A DNA stretch of 15,834 nt, taken from the NCBI GenBank assembly GCA_023417985.1, contig JAEZDV010000034.1:1-15834 (forward strand). Direction: 5' to 3'. The DNA is from Actinomycetes bacterium. GTDB lineage: Bacteria; Actinomycetota; Actinomycetes; Mycobacteriales; Mycobacteriaceae. A model generated the notes under the pieces. It ran no database searches, was not told the origin of the DNA, and saw only the letters and a list, made by a program, of their open reading frames with translations. Positions 5,603 to 13,137 of this stretch are shown here, piece after piece (within the stretch, counting starts at the first letter, position 1; each line of letters opens with the position of its first letter). Position numbers and translations under genes: made by a program.

Positions 5603-6700
5603 GTGAGTGCTGCGCCTTCTGCCACTGCCCCCGGGCCGTCTGCCACTGCCCCCGGGCATTCCGCTGCTGCCCCCGGCACAGACCCTGCGGTGAGATCTCT
5701 GCTCGCAGGGGCCGTCGACGTCGCCCGAGCCGCACTCGTCGAACTCGGGGAAGGCGGAATCGGTGCATATCTCGGCGTGACCTTCGAGAACGAGAACGCG
5801 GCAACGCATCGCTTCACGGCGGAACTTCCCGGTTACCGCGGATGGCAGTGGGCCGTCGTGGTCGCCGCAGTCCCGGGAGCGGACCACGTGACGCTCAGTG
5901 AACTGGCCCTCTTGCCCGGACCCGATTCGCTGGTCGCGCCGGCGTGGGTGCCGTGGAACGAGAGGATCCGGCCCGGCGATCTCGGACCGGGTGACCTGCT
6001 CGCCCCACTTCCGGACGACCCCAGGCTCGTGCCCGGATATGTGCAGTCCGGCGACCCGGAGGTCGACGAGACGGCCCTCGAGATCGGGCTGGGCCGCAAA
6101 CAAGTCATGAGTTTCGAAGGTCGTCTCGAAGACGCCCAGCGGTGGTACGAGGGGGATTACGGACCGAACTCGGAGATGGCCAAGGCGGCGCCCTCCACGT
6201 GCGGCCTCTGCGGCTTCTACCTCCCGCTCGGCGGATCGCTGCGGGCAGCCTTCGGAGTGTGCGGAAACGAGTTCGCTGCGGACGGGCACGTAGTGCACGC
6301 CGAGTACGGATGCGGCGCGCATTCCGATACGACGCTGCCTATCGGTGCCGGGTCGCCGCAGTACTCCGCGTACGACGACGCTGCCGTCGAGATCGTGGAG
6401 ATTCCGCGCACTGGTACCGACACCGCTCCGAATGAAACCGACACTCCGAAAGACGAGACTGCGGCAACTGCAGACACCGCGGCGAAAGACCACACCGCGA
6501 TGACTGCTGAGACCACCGCGCCGGAAGGCACGACAGCGGAAGTCGCCGCAACGGAGGTCGCTGCAACGCAAGGCTCCGCGCCGGAAGAGACCGCCGCGGC
6601 GACGGCCGAGACCGTCCAGGATGACACCGCGCCGCAGGATGACACCGCGCCGCAGGGTGAGACCACCGAGAAGAACGACGCGACCGGGCAGACCGACTGA
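5603..6700 (+). CDS. DUF3027 family protein with putative zinc site and disordered acidic tail
   Basis: Predicted product is 365 aa, with three parts. Residues 4-25 are a Pro/Ala/Ser/Thr repeat (three 7-residue units, PSATAPG-like). Residues 28-268 are a globular domain that I assign to DUF3027, with WQWAVVVAAVPGADHVTLSE, WVPWNERIRPGDLGPGDLL, and a Cys cluster: Cys200-x2-Cys203, Cys220, and Cys237-x2-His240, which could bind zinc. Residues 270-365 are low-complexity Thr/Ala/Glu/Asp with a QDDTAP duplication. The WNERIRPGDLGPGD block is typical of the family, present as Rv0877 in M. tuberculosis. Function is unknown. It heads a compact operon with the sacsin-like ATPase (1-nt gap). The GTG start is preferred to ATG 5594 because of the -10-like box. 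Confidence 0.86.
   Translation: MSAAPSATAPGPSATAPGHSAAAPGTDPAVRSLLAGAVDVARAALVELGEGGIGAYLGVTFENENAATHRFTAELPGYRGWQWAVVVAAVPGADHVTLSELALLPGPDSLVAPAWVPWNERIRPGDLGPGDLLAPLPDDPRLVPGYVQSGDPEVDETALEIGLGRKQVMSFEGRLEDAQRWYEGDYGPNSEMAKAAPSTCGLCGFYLPLGGSLRAAFGVCGNEFAADGHVVHAEYGCGAHSDTTLPIGAGSPQYSAYDDAAVEIVEIPRTGTDTAPNETDTPKDETAATADTAAKDHTAMTAETTAPEGTTAEVAATEVAATQGSAPEETAAATAETVQDDTAPQDDTAPQGETTEKNDATGQTD
5615..5677 (+). repeat. Three tandem 21-bp units inside the DUF3027 gene
   Basis: The core tctgccactgcccccgggc occurs twice 21 nt apart (starting near 5619 and 5640), followed by a diverged third copy (ccgctgctgcccccggcac). The units are in frame and encode a Pro/Ala/Ser/Thr-rich 7-residue repeat at the protein N-terminus. 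Such repeats are prone to copy-number change between strains. Confidence 0.75.
6617..6655 (+). repeat. Two 18-bp tandem repeats in the DUF3027 tail
   Basis: The unit caggatgacaccgcgccg occurs twice in succession, followed by a third cag, in frame and encoding QDDTAP twice within the acidic low-complexity tail. Confidence 0.75.
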
Positions 6701-6701
6701 C

Positions 6702-9479
6702 GTGCCGCCCGTCGACTCCGCGGACCCGTTCGGCACCGCGGCGCTGCGCGACGGCATCGTCGCGGCGTGGCGGTCGTCTCCCACCCGGCTGCGTGAAGAC
6801 GCGGCCACCGAAGCCGACTACGTCCGCGCGGGTTACCGCGACCGCGTTCTCACCGAACTCGCCCAGAACGCCGCCGACGCGGCAACCCGGGCCGGCATCG
6901 CCGGTGAGATGCACATCTGGTGTGAGGGCGACAGTCTCCACGTCGCCAACGTCGGCGAACCCCTGGACGACGCCGGGGTGCACGCCCTGACGGCGCTACG
7001 CGCCTCCAGCAAGAAACAAGGTGTCGGGCAGTTCGGGGTGGGTTTCACGGCTGTGCTCTCGGTCGCCGACGAGATCGAGGTGCGCTCGCGCACCGGATCC
7101 ATCCGGTTCTCGGAATCCCGCACACGCGAGCTCCTCACCGAACACGACCTTCCGGAACCCACCGCCGGAATCCCAGCCCTGCGACTGGCGTGGCCGATCG
7201 CCGACGCACCGCGCGCGGGCACCGACACGGAGGTCGTACTGCACCTGAGGCCGGGCATCGACGCTCAGGAACTGCTCGACCGGTTCCGCGACGAAGCAGT
7301 CGACGTCCTGCTCGAGCTTCCTGCGCTACGCACGGTGGTCGTCGACGGGCACGAGTCGACGCGTCTGGAGACGCGTCTCCCGTCCGGGCTGTACGACGTG
7401 AGAATCGGTGAACTGCGCTGGTGGGAGTATCGCGGTACCTCGGCTCGCTGGCTGGTGCCGGTCGTGCGGGACCGGGTGCGGCCCGTCTCGCGTGACGTCC
7501 TGCGAGCGCCCACCCGCTCCGACGAGGAACTGTCGCTGCCGGCCCTCGTGGTCGCCGACGTGGCGATGCAGCCGGACCGCCGCAGAATGATGCCGGGAGC
7601 GCACCTCCAGTCGGTGGCCGAAGGTTATGCCTCGTTCGTCGCGGCATTGCCCGCCGATCAGCGACTCGACCTCGTGCCCACGCCGGGGTTCGCGCGCAGC
7701 GACGCCGACGATCGGCTCCGCGCGGCGATTCTCGACGAACTCCGCACCGAGCCGTGGCTGCCGGCCGCCGACGGCGGTGCCGACCTGCTGCCTTCACGGG
7801 CGGTCGCGTTGCCCGGGCTCACCGACGAACTGGCGGACGTGCTGGCCGACGTCGTCCCCGGGTTGATCTCGCCTGCTCTCTGCACGCCCCGTTATGCCCC
7901 GGCCCTGGCGGCGGTGGACGTGCATCGCATCGGACCCGCGCGACTGGCCGAGCTGCTGTCCGGCCACGACCGTGAGCCACGATGGTGGAACAGTTTGTAC
8001 GAGGCGCTGATGCCGCTCGTCGTCGACGGGGTCGTCGCGGAGGAACTTGCCTCCCTTCCGGTCCCGCTCTCGGACGGGCGCACGGTGACCGGGCCACGGA
8101 CCACCGTGCTGGCCTCCGACCTGCCCGAGATCCGCGACCTCGCCCTGCCCTGGGTACGTCTCGTCCATCCCGAGGCAGCCCATCCGCTGCTGGTCCGGCT
8201 GGGCGCGGGCACCGTGAGCGCCGCCGACCTCCTGGCCGATCCGGCACTGGTCGCGGCGGTCGAGGATGTCGACCTCGACGACCCCACCGACGACACTGCC
8301 GCGCGACTCGCCGACGTCGTGCTGCGACTGGTCGCGCATGTGCCCGCGAGCAGCGTTCCCCGCGAACTCGGGGCGCTCCCGTTGCCCGACACGCACGGGG
8401 ACCTCACGCCTGCAGACGAACTGCTCCTGCCCGACGCTCCCCTCGCGGGCGTCCTCGTCGAGGATGCTCCGTTCGGCACCGTCGAGCCGGATCTCGTCGC
8501 CGAGTACAGCGCCGATGCCCTTCGGGCGATCGGTGTGGGCTGGGGATTCACCGTGCTTCGCGCCGAACTGCCCACCGGCCCGGACCACAATCTCCCCGAC
8601 GAGGATCTGTGGTGGGAAACCGTCGACAGCGATCCCGACACGCTGGTGGCGGTCCGCGACCTCGATCTCGTCGACGAGGACCGGTGGGCGCAGGCCCTCG
8701 CACTGCTCGCCTCCGACCCGGCGACGGCAGAGGCGCTCGCAGATCGCGCCGGTTACACCGCGTGGTGGCTGCGCAACGAGGCGACGCTCGACGGGCAGCG
8801 CCTGGGCCACTTCCGGTGGGCCGACGACACCACCTTCGAAGGGCTGCTCGACCCGTGCACCCATCCCGACGCCGGGGTGTTCCGCAGTTGTCTCGCCGGT
8901 GACGCGCTCGACGACGTCGACCTCGCCCAGACTCTTCTCGACCGGCTCGCCGACCCGAAACGCCACCCGTCACCCGCGGTGATCGTCGCCGCGCACACGA
9001 CTCTCGCGCAAGCATTCGCGGCCGGCACGATCGAGGCCGACGCCCTGACACTGCCCGACGGTGTCCGGACCGTTTCCGGTGCGGTGGTCGACGCCGCCGA
9101 GGCACTGATCCCCGACAGGCCCTGGTGGGTGGGAGTGATTCCACCGGACCGGCTCGTCACAGGTGCGGCGGGGACGGCGTCGGCCCTCGCCGATCTTCTC
9201 GACCTTCCCGTGGCGTCCGCCGTCCTTTCCGCAGAACCGGCCCGGCCGGCCCGGGCGACGCCCTGGGATCGTGAGGCCGCCGCTGTCGCAGCCACGGTGG
9301 TCACGGGGGTGCCGCTGCCGAAGGGCGCGCTGGCGCTGCACGACAGGCTCACGATCCGCTGTTCCGGTGCCATGACCGGCGACTACGACGTCTCCTGGTG
9401 GGTCGACGAGCCGGGTACGACGCACAGCACCGTCGAGGGGCTTCCCTCCGCCCTCGCCTCGGGCGGTACACGCTCGTGA
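6702..9479 (+). CDS. Large protein with sacsin/Hsp90-like (GHKL) N-terminal ATPase domain
   Basis: Predicted product is 925 aa. The first 160 residues form a GHKL-fold nucleotide-binding domain of the sacsin N-terminal type: N-box LTELAQNAADAA (Glu52, Asn56, Asp59), LHVANVGEPLDDAGVHAL (79-96), and the glycine loop GVGQFGVGFTAVL (107-119). The G1 position usually held by Asp (DNGxG) reads Asn83 here. The remaining 750 residues are acidic, Leu/Asp/Ala-rich, with repeating blocks such as LPLSDGRTVTG and LPLPDTHGDLTPADELLL, and no Hsp90 middle domain that I recognise. Role unknown; a chaperone-like or conformational ATPase is the natural guess. GTG 6702 is 1 nt after the DUF3027 stop, and the stop overlaps the PAP2 start as GTGA, so all three are likely co-translated. 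The frame opens upstream to 6621, but that part overlaps DUF3027. Confidence 0.87.
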   Translation: MPPVDSADPFGTAALRDGIVAAWRSSPTRLREDAATEADYVRAGYRDRVLTELAQNAADAATRAGIAGEMHIWCEGDSLHVANVGEPLDDAGVHALTALRASSKKQGVGQFGVGFTAVLSVADEIEVRSRTGSIRFSESRTRELLTEHDLPEPTAGIPALRLAWPIADAPRAGTDTEVVLHLRPGIDAQELLDRFRDEAVDVLLELPALRTVVVDGHESTRLETRLPSGLYDVRIGELRWWEYRGTSARWLVPVVRDRVRPVSRDVLRAPTRSDEELSLPALVVADVAMQPDRRRMMPGAHLQSVAEGYASFVAALPADQRLDLVPTPGFARSDADDRLRAAILDELRTEPWLPAADGGADLLPSRAVALPGLTDELADVLADVVPGLISPALCTPRYAPALAAVDVHRIGPARLAELLSGHDREPRWWNSLYEALMPLVVDGVVAEELASLPVPLSDGRTVTGPRTTVLASDLPEIRDLALPWVRLVHPEAAHPLLVRLGAGTVSAADLLADPALVAAVEDVDLDDPTDDTAARLADVVLRLVAHVPASSVPRELGALPLPDTHGDLTPADELLLPDAPLAGVLVEDAPFGTVEPDLVAEYSADALRAIGVGWGFTVLRAELPTGPDHNLPDEDLWWETVDSDPDTLVAVRDLDLVDEDRWAQALALLASDPATAEALADRAGYTAWWLRNEATLDGQRLGHFRWADDTTFEGLLDPCTHPDAGVFRSCLAGDALDDVDLAQTLLDRLADPKRHPSPAVIVAAHTTLAQAFAAGTIEADALTLPDGVRTVSGAVVDAAEALIPDRPWWVGVIPPDRLVTGAAGTASALADLLDLPVASAVLSAEPARPARATPWDREAAAVAATVVTGVPLPKGALALHDRLTIRCSGAMTGDYDVSWWVDEPGTTHSTVEGLPSALASGGTRS

Positions 9480-10015
9480 GCCTCGACACCGACGTGCTCG
9501 AGTGGGTGGTACCGCTTCGCGAGCCGTGGCTGACGACGCTGATGACCGGCATCACTCACACCGGCGGTGTCGCCGCCACGATCGTGCTCGCCATGATCGC
9601 CGCGGTACTGCTCGCGCGGGCGGGCCGACGGGGCGACGCGACTCTGGTCGGTGCCGCCGTGCTGACCGGGTGGCCGGTGATGTCCCTGACGAAGCACCTG
9701 TTCGGACGTACACGCCCGCCCGAACCGGAACGGCTGATCGTGATCCGGACCGAATCGTTCCCGTCGGGCCACGCGATGATGACGGCCATTCTCGCGACCG
9801 CGCTGGCCGTCGTCGTGGTGCGGACCTGGCCGCGCGGGGATCGCCGGCGGACGGCTGCTCTGGTCGTGCTCGCCTGCTACACGCTTCTGGTGGGGCTGAC
9901 CCGTGTCTATCTCGCCGCGCACTGGGTGACCGACGTGGTCGCAGGCTGGGTTTTCGGTGTCGTGTGGGCAATGCTGTGGGTGTGGTTTCTCACTCGGGTG
10001 CGCCGCACGCGGTGA
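9476..10015 (+). CDS. PAP2-family membrane phosphatase
   Basis: Predicted product is 179 aa with about five membrane spans. The three phosphatase motifs are complete: K-x6-RP (Lys73, Arg80, Pro81 in KHLFGRTRP), PSGH (96-99, His99 catalytic), and the third, R-x5-H-x3-D (Arg143, His149, Asp153 in TRVYLAAHWVTD; Thr replaces the usual Ser before Arg). Family members dephosphorylate lipid phosphates such as phosphatidic acid or undecaprenyl diphosphate at the outer membrane face; the substrate here is not determinable. The GTG at 9476 shares its GTGA with the upstream ATPase stop (9477-9479), so translation is coupled. The frame extends to 9398 upstream but that part overlaps the ATPase gene. Confidence 0.9.
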   Translation: MSLDTDVLEWVVPLREPWLTTLMTGITHTGGVAATIVLAMIAAVLLARAGRRGDATLVGAAVLTGWPVMSLTKHLFGRTRPPEPERLIVIRTESFPSGHAMMTAILATALAVVVVRTWPRGDRRRTAALVVLACYTLLVGLTRVYLAAHWVTDVVAGWVFGVVWAMLWVWFLTRVRRTR

Positions 10016-10059
10016 CCTTCCCCGAGTACTCCGAGGGCAGGGCGGCGCTGCCGCGAGAG

Positions 10060-10338
10060 TCACTCGAGCCCGACCTGGGCACCGCGATGCCCCCGCCGCG
10101 ACGCGCGGCGCTGCGCAAGAAACAGCGCAGAACCCAACAGCCCCACAAGGATTCCGGCGATGCACACCGGCAGCGCGTCGTTCCAGCGGTCACCGCCGAG
10201 CAGGACGACGGCGGTTGCTACCACCCACGACGCGGTTCCGATGGCGAGCACGGGGCGCGGGTCCGCGAGACGACGGGTCCGCGCTGCGACGATCTGGGAT
10301 GGGTCCACGAGTTGCAGATTAGTTCGTTTCGGCTGCAA
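10060..10338 (-). CDS. DUF2530 family small membrane protein
   Basis: Predicted product is 92 aa. A polar basic start (about 1-28, RTRRLADPRP) leads to two hydrophobic spans (VLAIGTASWVVATAVVLLG and ALPVCIAGILVGLLGSALFLA) and a basic tail (QRRASRRGHRG). The layout and the WVVA...GGDRW region fit DUF2530, like Rv0879c in M. tuberculosis, which lies in the same order before a MarR gene. Function is unknown. The TTG at 10338 has a good GGGAGAAG ribosome site 6-7 nt before it; GTG at 10308 is the alternative. It converges with the PAP2 gene across a 44-nt gap without an obvious terminator and diverges from the purine permease. Confidence 0.8.
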   Translation of the reverse strand: MQPKRTNLQLVDPSQIVAARTRRLADPRPVLAIGTASWVVATAVVLLGGDRWNDALPVCIAGILVGLLGSALFLAQRRASRRGHRGAQVGLE

Positions 10339-10389
10339 TAATCTTCTCCCGTTGCGAACGCACCGTACTCGACGAGCGGATTCATAGAC

Positions 10390-11859
10390 ATGTCAGTGGG
10401 CACAGAACCCAAGCGATCGTCCTTCCTGGACACGTATTTCAAGATCTCCGAGCGGGGCTCGACGTTGTCCCGCGAGGTACGTGGTGGCATCGTCACCTTC
10501 TTCGCGATGTCGTACATCGTGGTCCTCAACCCACTGATCCTCGGTAGCTTCTCCGCCGACGACGCGACCGCCAAGGTCGACGTCCTCGGCAACATCCTCC
10601 CGATCAACCAGGTGGCGGCAGTCACCGCGCTGGTCGCGGGTCTGATGAGCATCGTCTTCGGTGTGGTCGCGAATTATCCGTTCGCCATCGCCGCCGGTCT
10701 GGGCATCAACAGCCTGCTCGCCGTGAGCATCGCGCCGCAGGTCACGTGGCCGGAAGCGATGGGTCTGGTCGTCATCGACGGCATCATCATCGTGGTCCTG
10801 GCCCTCACGGGCTTCCGCACCGCCGTGTTCAACGCGATCCCGTCCTCGCTCAAGGCCGCCATCGCCGCAGGTATCGGTGCATTCATCGCGCTGATCGGCC
10901 TCGTCGACGCAGGATTCGTGCGCCGCATCCCCGACGCCGCCGGCACGACCGTTCCGGTGGGACTCGGTATCGACGGCTCGATCGCTTCCTGGCCCACCTT
11001 CGTCTTCGTCATGGGTGTGCTCATCATGGGTGTCCTGGTCGCGAGGAAGGTGCGCGGCGGTCTGCTGATCGGCATCGTCGCCACGACCATCATCGCGATG
11101 ATCGTAGAAGCGGTCGCCGACGTCGGCCCGTCCCTCGGAACGAACCCCAAGGGCTGGAACCTGAGCACGCCGGAAGCTCCCGGCTCGTTCCTGGGCATTC
11201 CGGATCTGAGCCTGGTCGGCCAGTTCGACCTCTTCGGAGCGTTCACCCGCATCGGCGTCATCGCCGCGACGCTGTTGGTCTTCACCCTCGTGCTGGCCAA
11301 CTTCTTCGACGCCATGGGCACCATGACCGGCCTCGGCAAGGAAGCCGATCTGACCGACAAGGACGGGAACCTGCCCAACGTCGGTAAGGCCCTGGTCGTG
11401 GAAGGTGCCGGCGCGATCGTCGGCGGCGGCGCGTCGGCGTCGTCGAACACCGTGTTCGTCGAATCCGCGTCGGGCATCGCCGAAGGTGCCCGGACGGGCC
11501 TCGCGAACGTCGTGACCGGTGTGCTGTTCCTGCTGGCCATGTTCCTGACGCCGCTCTACGAGGTCGTGCCGATCGAGGCGGCCGCACCCGCGCTGGTCGT
11601 CGTCGGCGCACTCATGATCGGTCAGGTCCGCGACATCGACTTCTCCGATTTCGCCGTGGCACTTCCCGCATTCCTGACGATCATGGTGATGCCCTTCACC
11701 TACTCGATCGCCAACGGCATCGGGGTCGGATTCATCACCTGGGTGATCCTGCACGCGGCCGGAGGCCGGATCCGGACCATCCACCCGATCCTGTGGGTCG
11801 TCGCGGTGCTGTTCGCCGTGTATTTCGCGATCGATCCGATCACCGAGATTCTCACCTAG
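10390..11859 (+). CDS. NCS2/AzgA-type purine (adenine/guanine/hypoxanthine) permease
   Basis: Predicted product is 489 aa with 12-14 hydrophobic spans. Hallmarks of the AzgA/PbuG branch are the start (YFKISERGSTLSREVRGGIVTFFAMSY, residues 16-42), an ALTGFRTAVFNAIPSSLK block (about 137-154) and the substrate-helix region NFFDAMGTMTGLGKEADL. After this comes GGGASASSNTVFVESASGIA with GARTGLANVVTG (about 341-377), and the end MPFTYSIANGIGVGFI. These proteins import nucleobases by proton symport in the cytoplasmic membrane. ATG 10390 gives the expected family start; GAGCGGA 9-10 nt upstream is a weak ribosome site. M. tuberculosis lacks this gene at the syntenic place as I recall, so it is a lineage-specific insertion or retention. 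No purine riboswitch is visible in the 51-nt gap. Confidence 0.93.
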   Translation: MSVGTEPKRSSFLDTYFKISERGSTLSREVRGGIVTFFAMSYIVVLNPLILGSFSADDATAKVDVLGNILPINQVAAVTALVAGLMSIVFGVVANYPFAIAAGLGINSLLAVSIAPQVTWPEAMGLVVIDGIIIVVLALTGFRTAVFNAIPSSLKAAIAAGIGAFIALIGLVDAGFVRRIPDAAGTTVPVGLGIDGSIASWPTFVFVMGVLIMGVLVARKVRGGLLIGIVATTIIAMIVEAVADVGPSLGTNPKGWNLSTPEAPGSFLGIPDLSLVGQFDLFGAFTRIGVIAATLLVFTLVLANFFDAMGTMTGLGKEADLTDKDGNLPNVGKALVVEGAGAIVGGGASASSNTVFVESASGIAEGARTGLANVVTGVLFLLAMFLTPLYEVVPIEAAAPALVVVGALMIGQVRDIDFSDFAVALPAFLTIMVMPFTYSIANGIGVGFITWVILHAAGGRIRTIHPILWVVAVLFAVYFAIDPITEILT

Positions 11860-11891
11860 TCGCGTGTGGCCGCGTCCGGGCATCTGTGACG

Positions 11892-11897
11892 TATTGT
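11892..11897 (+). promoter_or_regulatory. Candidate -10 box for the first MarR gene (leaderless)
   Basis: TATTGT fits TANNNT and is followed by 7 nt and ATG 11905. No Shine-Dalgarno is present, and the short gap after the permease stop (11857-11859) otherwise holds no recognisable signal. Confidence 0.45.
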
Positions 11898-11904
11898 GCA
11901 CGCC

Positions 11905-12336
11905 ATGATCTCGGATACACGCGCACTCGCAGGCGACCTCGCAATCGCCGTTGTGCGTCTGACGCGTCATTTGCGAGGGAGACGCACAGATTCCCGGGTC
12001 ACCTTGACTCAGCTGTCGGCACTGGCGACGCTGGGTTCGGAGGGGGCAATGACACCGGGGGCACTGGCAGCCCGCGAGCGCGTGCAGCCGCCGTCGATGA
12101 CACGGGTCATCGCGTCGCTTCACGATCTGGGCTTGGTCGGCCGAACGCCACACCCGACCGACGGACGCCAGATCATCGTGACGCTGTCCGAGTCGGGGAA
12201 GGACATGCTCGCCGACGAGGCGCAGGCACGCGAAGCGTGGCTGACCGAACGTCTCGAGAAGCTCGATCCGGACAGCCTGACCACGCTCCGGAGCGCCGTG
12301 GAGATCCTTTCGTCGTTGGTGAACGACGAGAACTGA
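11905..12336 (+). CDS. MarR-family transcriptional regulator (Rv0880-like)
   Basis: Predicted product is 143 aa. The winged-helix fold spans about residues 30-100: VTLTQLSALATLGSEGAMT (dimer/first helices), PGALAARERVQPPSMTRVIASLHDLGL (recognition helix) and VGRTPHPTDGRQIIVTLSESG (wing, with the conserved DGR). The flanking helices form the dimer. The length and sequence agree with M. tuberculosis Rv0880 as I remember it, which supports ATG 11905 over the in-frame GTG 11896 lying partly in the -10 box. Its ligand and targets are not evident. It is followed after 26 nt by a second MarR gene and probably forms an operon with it. Confidence 0.92.
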   Translation: MISDTRALAGDLAIAVVRLTRHLRGRRTDSRVTLTQLSALATLGSEGAMTPGALAARERVQPPSMTRVIASLHDLGLVGRTPHPTDGRQIIVTLSESGKDMLADEAQAREAWLTERLEKLDPDSLTTLRSAVEILSSLVNDEN

Positions 12337-12362
12337 ACGCAAGACCTCGGGGGGGAAATGAC

Positions 12363-12830
12363 GTGACGGACGAGATCGGCGATCCACCGTCGACACCGCC
12401 CGAACTGCTCGACATGCCCGGCTACCTGGCGCGTCGGCTCTACCAGGCGTACGTGGCGTACTGGGGCAAGCACGTGGATCCCGTGCTGACCGGTCCGCAG
12501 TTCTCCCTCATGACAGCGGTGCGGATGTTTCCCGGTTCAGATCAGGGCAGCATGGCGTCGGCGGTGGCGCTCGACAACTCCACGATGGCCGACCTCGCCC
12601 GACGGCTCGAAACGCGTGGTTTCCTGTCTCGGGTTCCGGATTCGTCCGACGGTCGCAGAAAGCTTCTGTATCTCTCGCCGGAAGGTGAGGCTGTGCTCGA
12701 CAGAGCGACGGCGCGGGTCGCCACACTGAACGGACCCTTGCTGTCGCCGCTGCCGGAGGACGAGCAGGTGGCGTTCACCCGGACGCTCCAGCGTCTGGCG
12801 GACCATTGGGAGAAACTCGCGAGCGACTGA
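12363..12830 (+). CDS. Second MarR-family transcriptional regulator
   Basis: Predicted product is 155 aa. A typical MarR layout is seen: N-terminal dimer helix (LDMPGYLARRLYQAYVAYW), winged helix (LTGPQFSLMTAVRMFPGSDQ, ASAVALDNSTMADLARRLETRGFL, then SRVPDSSDGRRKLLYLSPEGEAVL with conserved DGRRK), and a C-terminal helix (EDEQVAFTRTLQRLADHW). It is clearly distinct from the first MarR, so not a recent duplicate. GTG 12363 follows a GGGGGGA box by 7 nt; the open frame reaches back to 11793, but that part overlaps the first MarR gene. The target regulon cannot be read; the adjacent purine permease is a possible but unproven target. Confidence 0.9.
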   Translation: MTDEIGDPPSTPPELLDMPGYLARRLYQAYVAYWGKHVDPVLTGPQFSLMTAVRMFPGSDQGSMASAVALDNSTMADLARRLETRGFLSRVPDSSDGRRKLLYLSPEGEAVLDRATARVATLNGPLLSPLPEDEQVAFTRTLQRLADHWEKLASD

Positions 12831-12901
12831 CGCCCTGCGGCCGCCGCCGCGATCGACCCCGGAGAATCGCCGGAGTGCCGGTGGTGTTCGCGTCCCGGTC
12901 G

Positions 12902-12907
12902 TAGCAT
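12902..12907 (+). promoter_or_regulatory. Candidate -10 box for the 36-aa peptide gene
   Basis: TAGCAT fits TANNNT and is followed by 6 nt and GTG 12914, as expected for a leaderless gene. No -35 is apparent. Confidence 0.5.
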
Positions 12908-12913
12908 CGGGGT

Positions 12914-13024
12914 GTGGTTCTCTTCTACGAGATCTTGCTCGTGCTGACGTCCCTGGCGATCGTCTGGTTCTCGCTCTACGTGCTGTACCGCCTGGTAACC
13001 GACGATTCCACCGATCACCGCTGA
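12914..13024 (+). CDS. Small single-span membrane peptide (36 aa), leaderless
   Basis: Predicted peptide is MVLFYEILLVLTSLAIV followed by WFSLYVLYRLVTDDSTDHR. A hydrophobic segment covers residues 2-26, enough for one membrane span, followed by a short polar, acidic tail. The GTG at 12914 lies exactly where transcription from the -10 box at 12902 should start, and the stop (13022-13024) is followed 17 nt later by a hairpin with a short AT-rich tail. It thus looks like a complete transcription unit. Codons are GC-rich at the third position (22 or more of the 36), as in neighbouring genes. I recognise no family. It could be a regulator of a membrane protein, but no partner is shown by the sequence. 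A small RNA is the alternative reading. Confidence 0.7.
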   Translation: MVLFYEILLVLTSLAIVWFSLYVLYRLVTDDSTDHR

Positions 13025-13041
13025 CACGACCCCCGTCGAAG

Positions 13042-13066
13042 CCCGCACCCGATCCGGGTCGGCGGG
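13042..13066 (+). terminator. Hairpin terminator after the 36-aa peptide gene
   Basis: cccgc-acccg (13042-13051) pairs with cgggt-(cg bulge)-gcggg (13055-13066) around a 3-nt loop (atc). The tail atatttcc follows at once. It is a 10-bp GC-rich stem with a short AT-rich tail, as in a factor-independent terminator. Confidence 0.65.
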
Positions 13067-13137
13067 ATATTTCCCCGGTCTGCTTCCGCGTCCCTGCGTG
13101 CGCCCGGACCCGACGCGTCCGCGCCTCGGCATGCTGG

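Noticed and set aside
5558..6808. Minus-strand open frame of 416 codons opposite DUF3027
   Set aside because: Its repetitive Arg/Gly sequence mirrors the Thr/Ala tail on the other strand, and it would cross the promoter region of the operon.
7794..8966. Minus-strand open frame of 390 codons inside the sacsin-like ATPase gene
   Set aside because: It lies opposite a coherent 925-codon reading frame with clear ATPase motifs; the antisense translation has no recognisable family and no start signals.
10393..12396. Very long minus-strand open frame (667 codons) opposite the purine permease and MarR gene
   Set aside because: It is the antisense of well-recognised plus-strand genes. The translation is a low-complexity Asp/Arg/His/Gly mix with no domain, typical of a shadow frame in GC-rich DNA.
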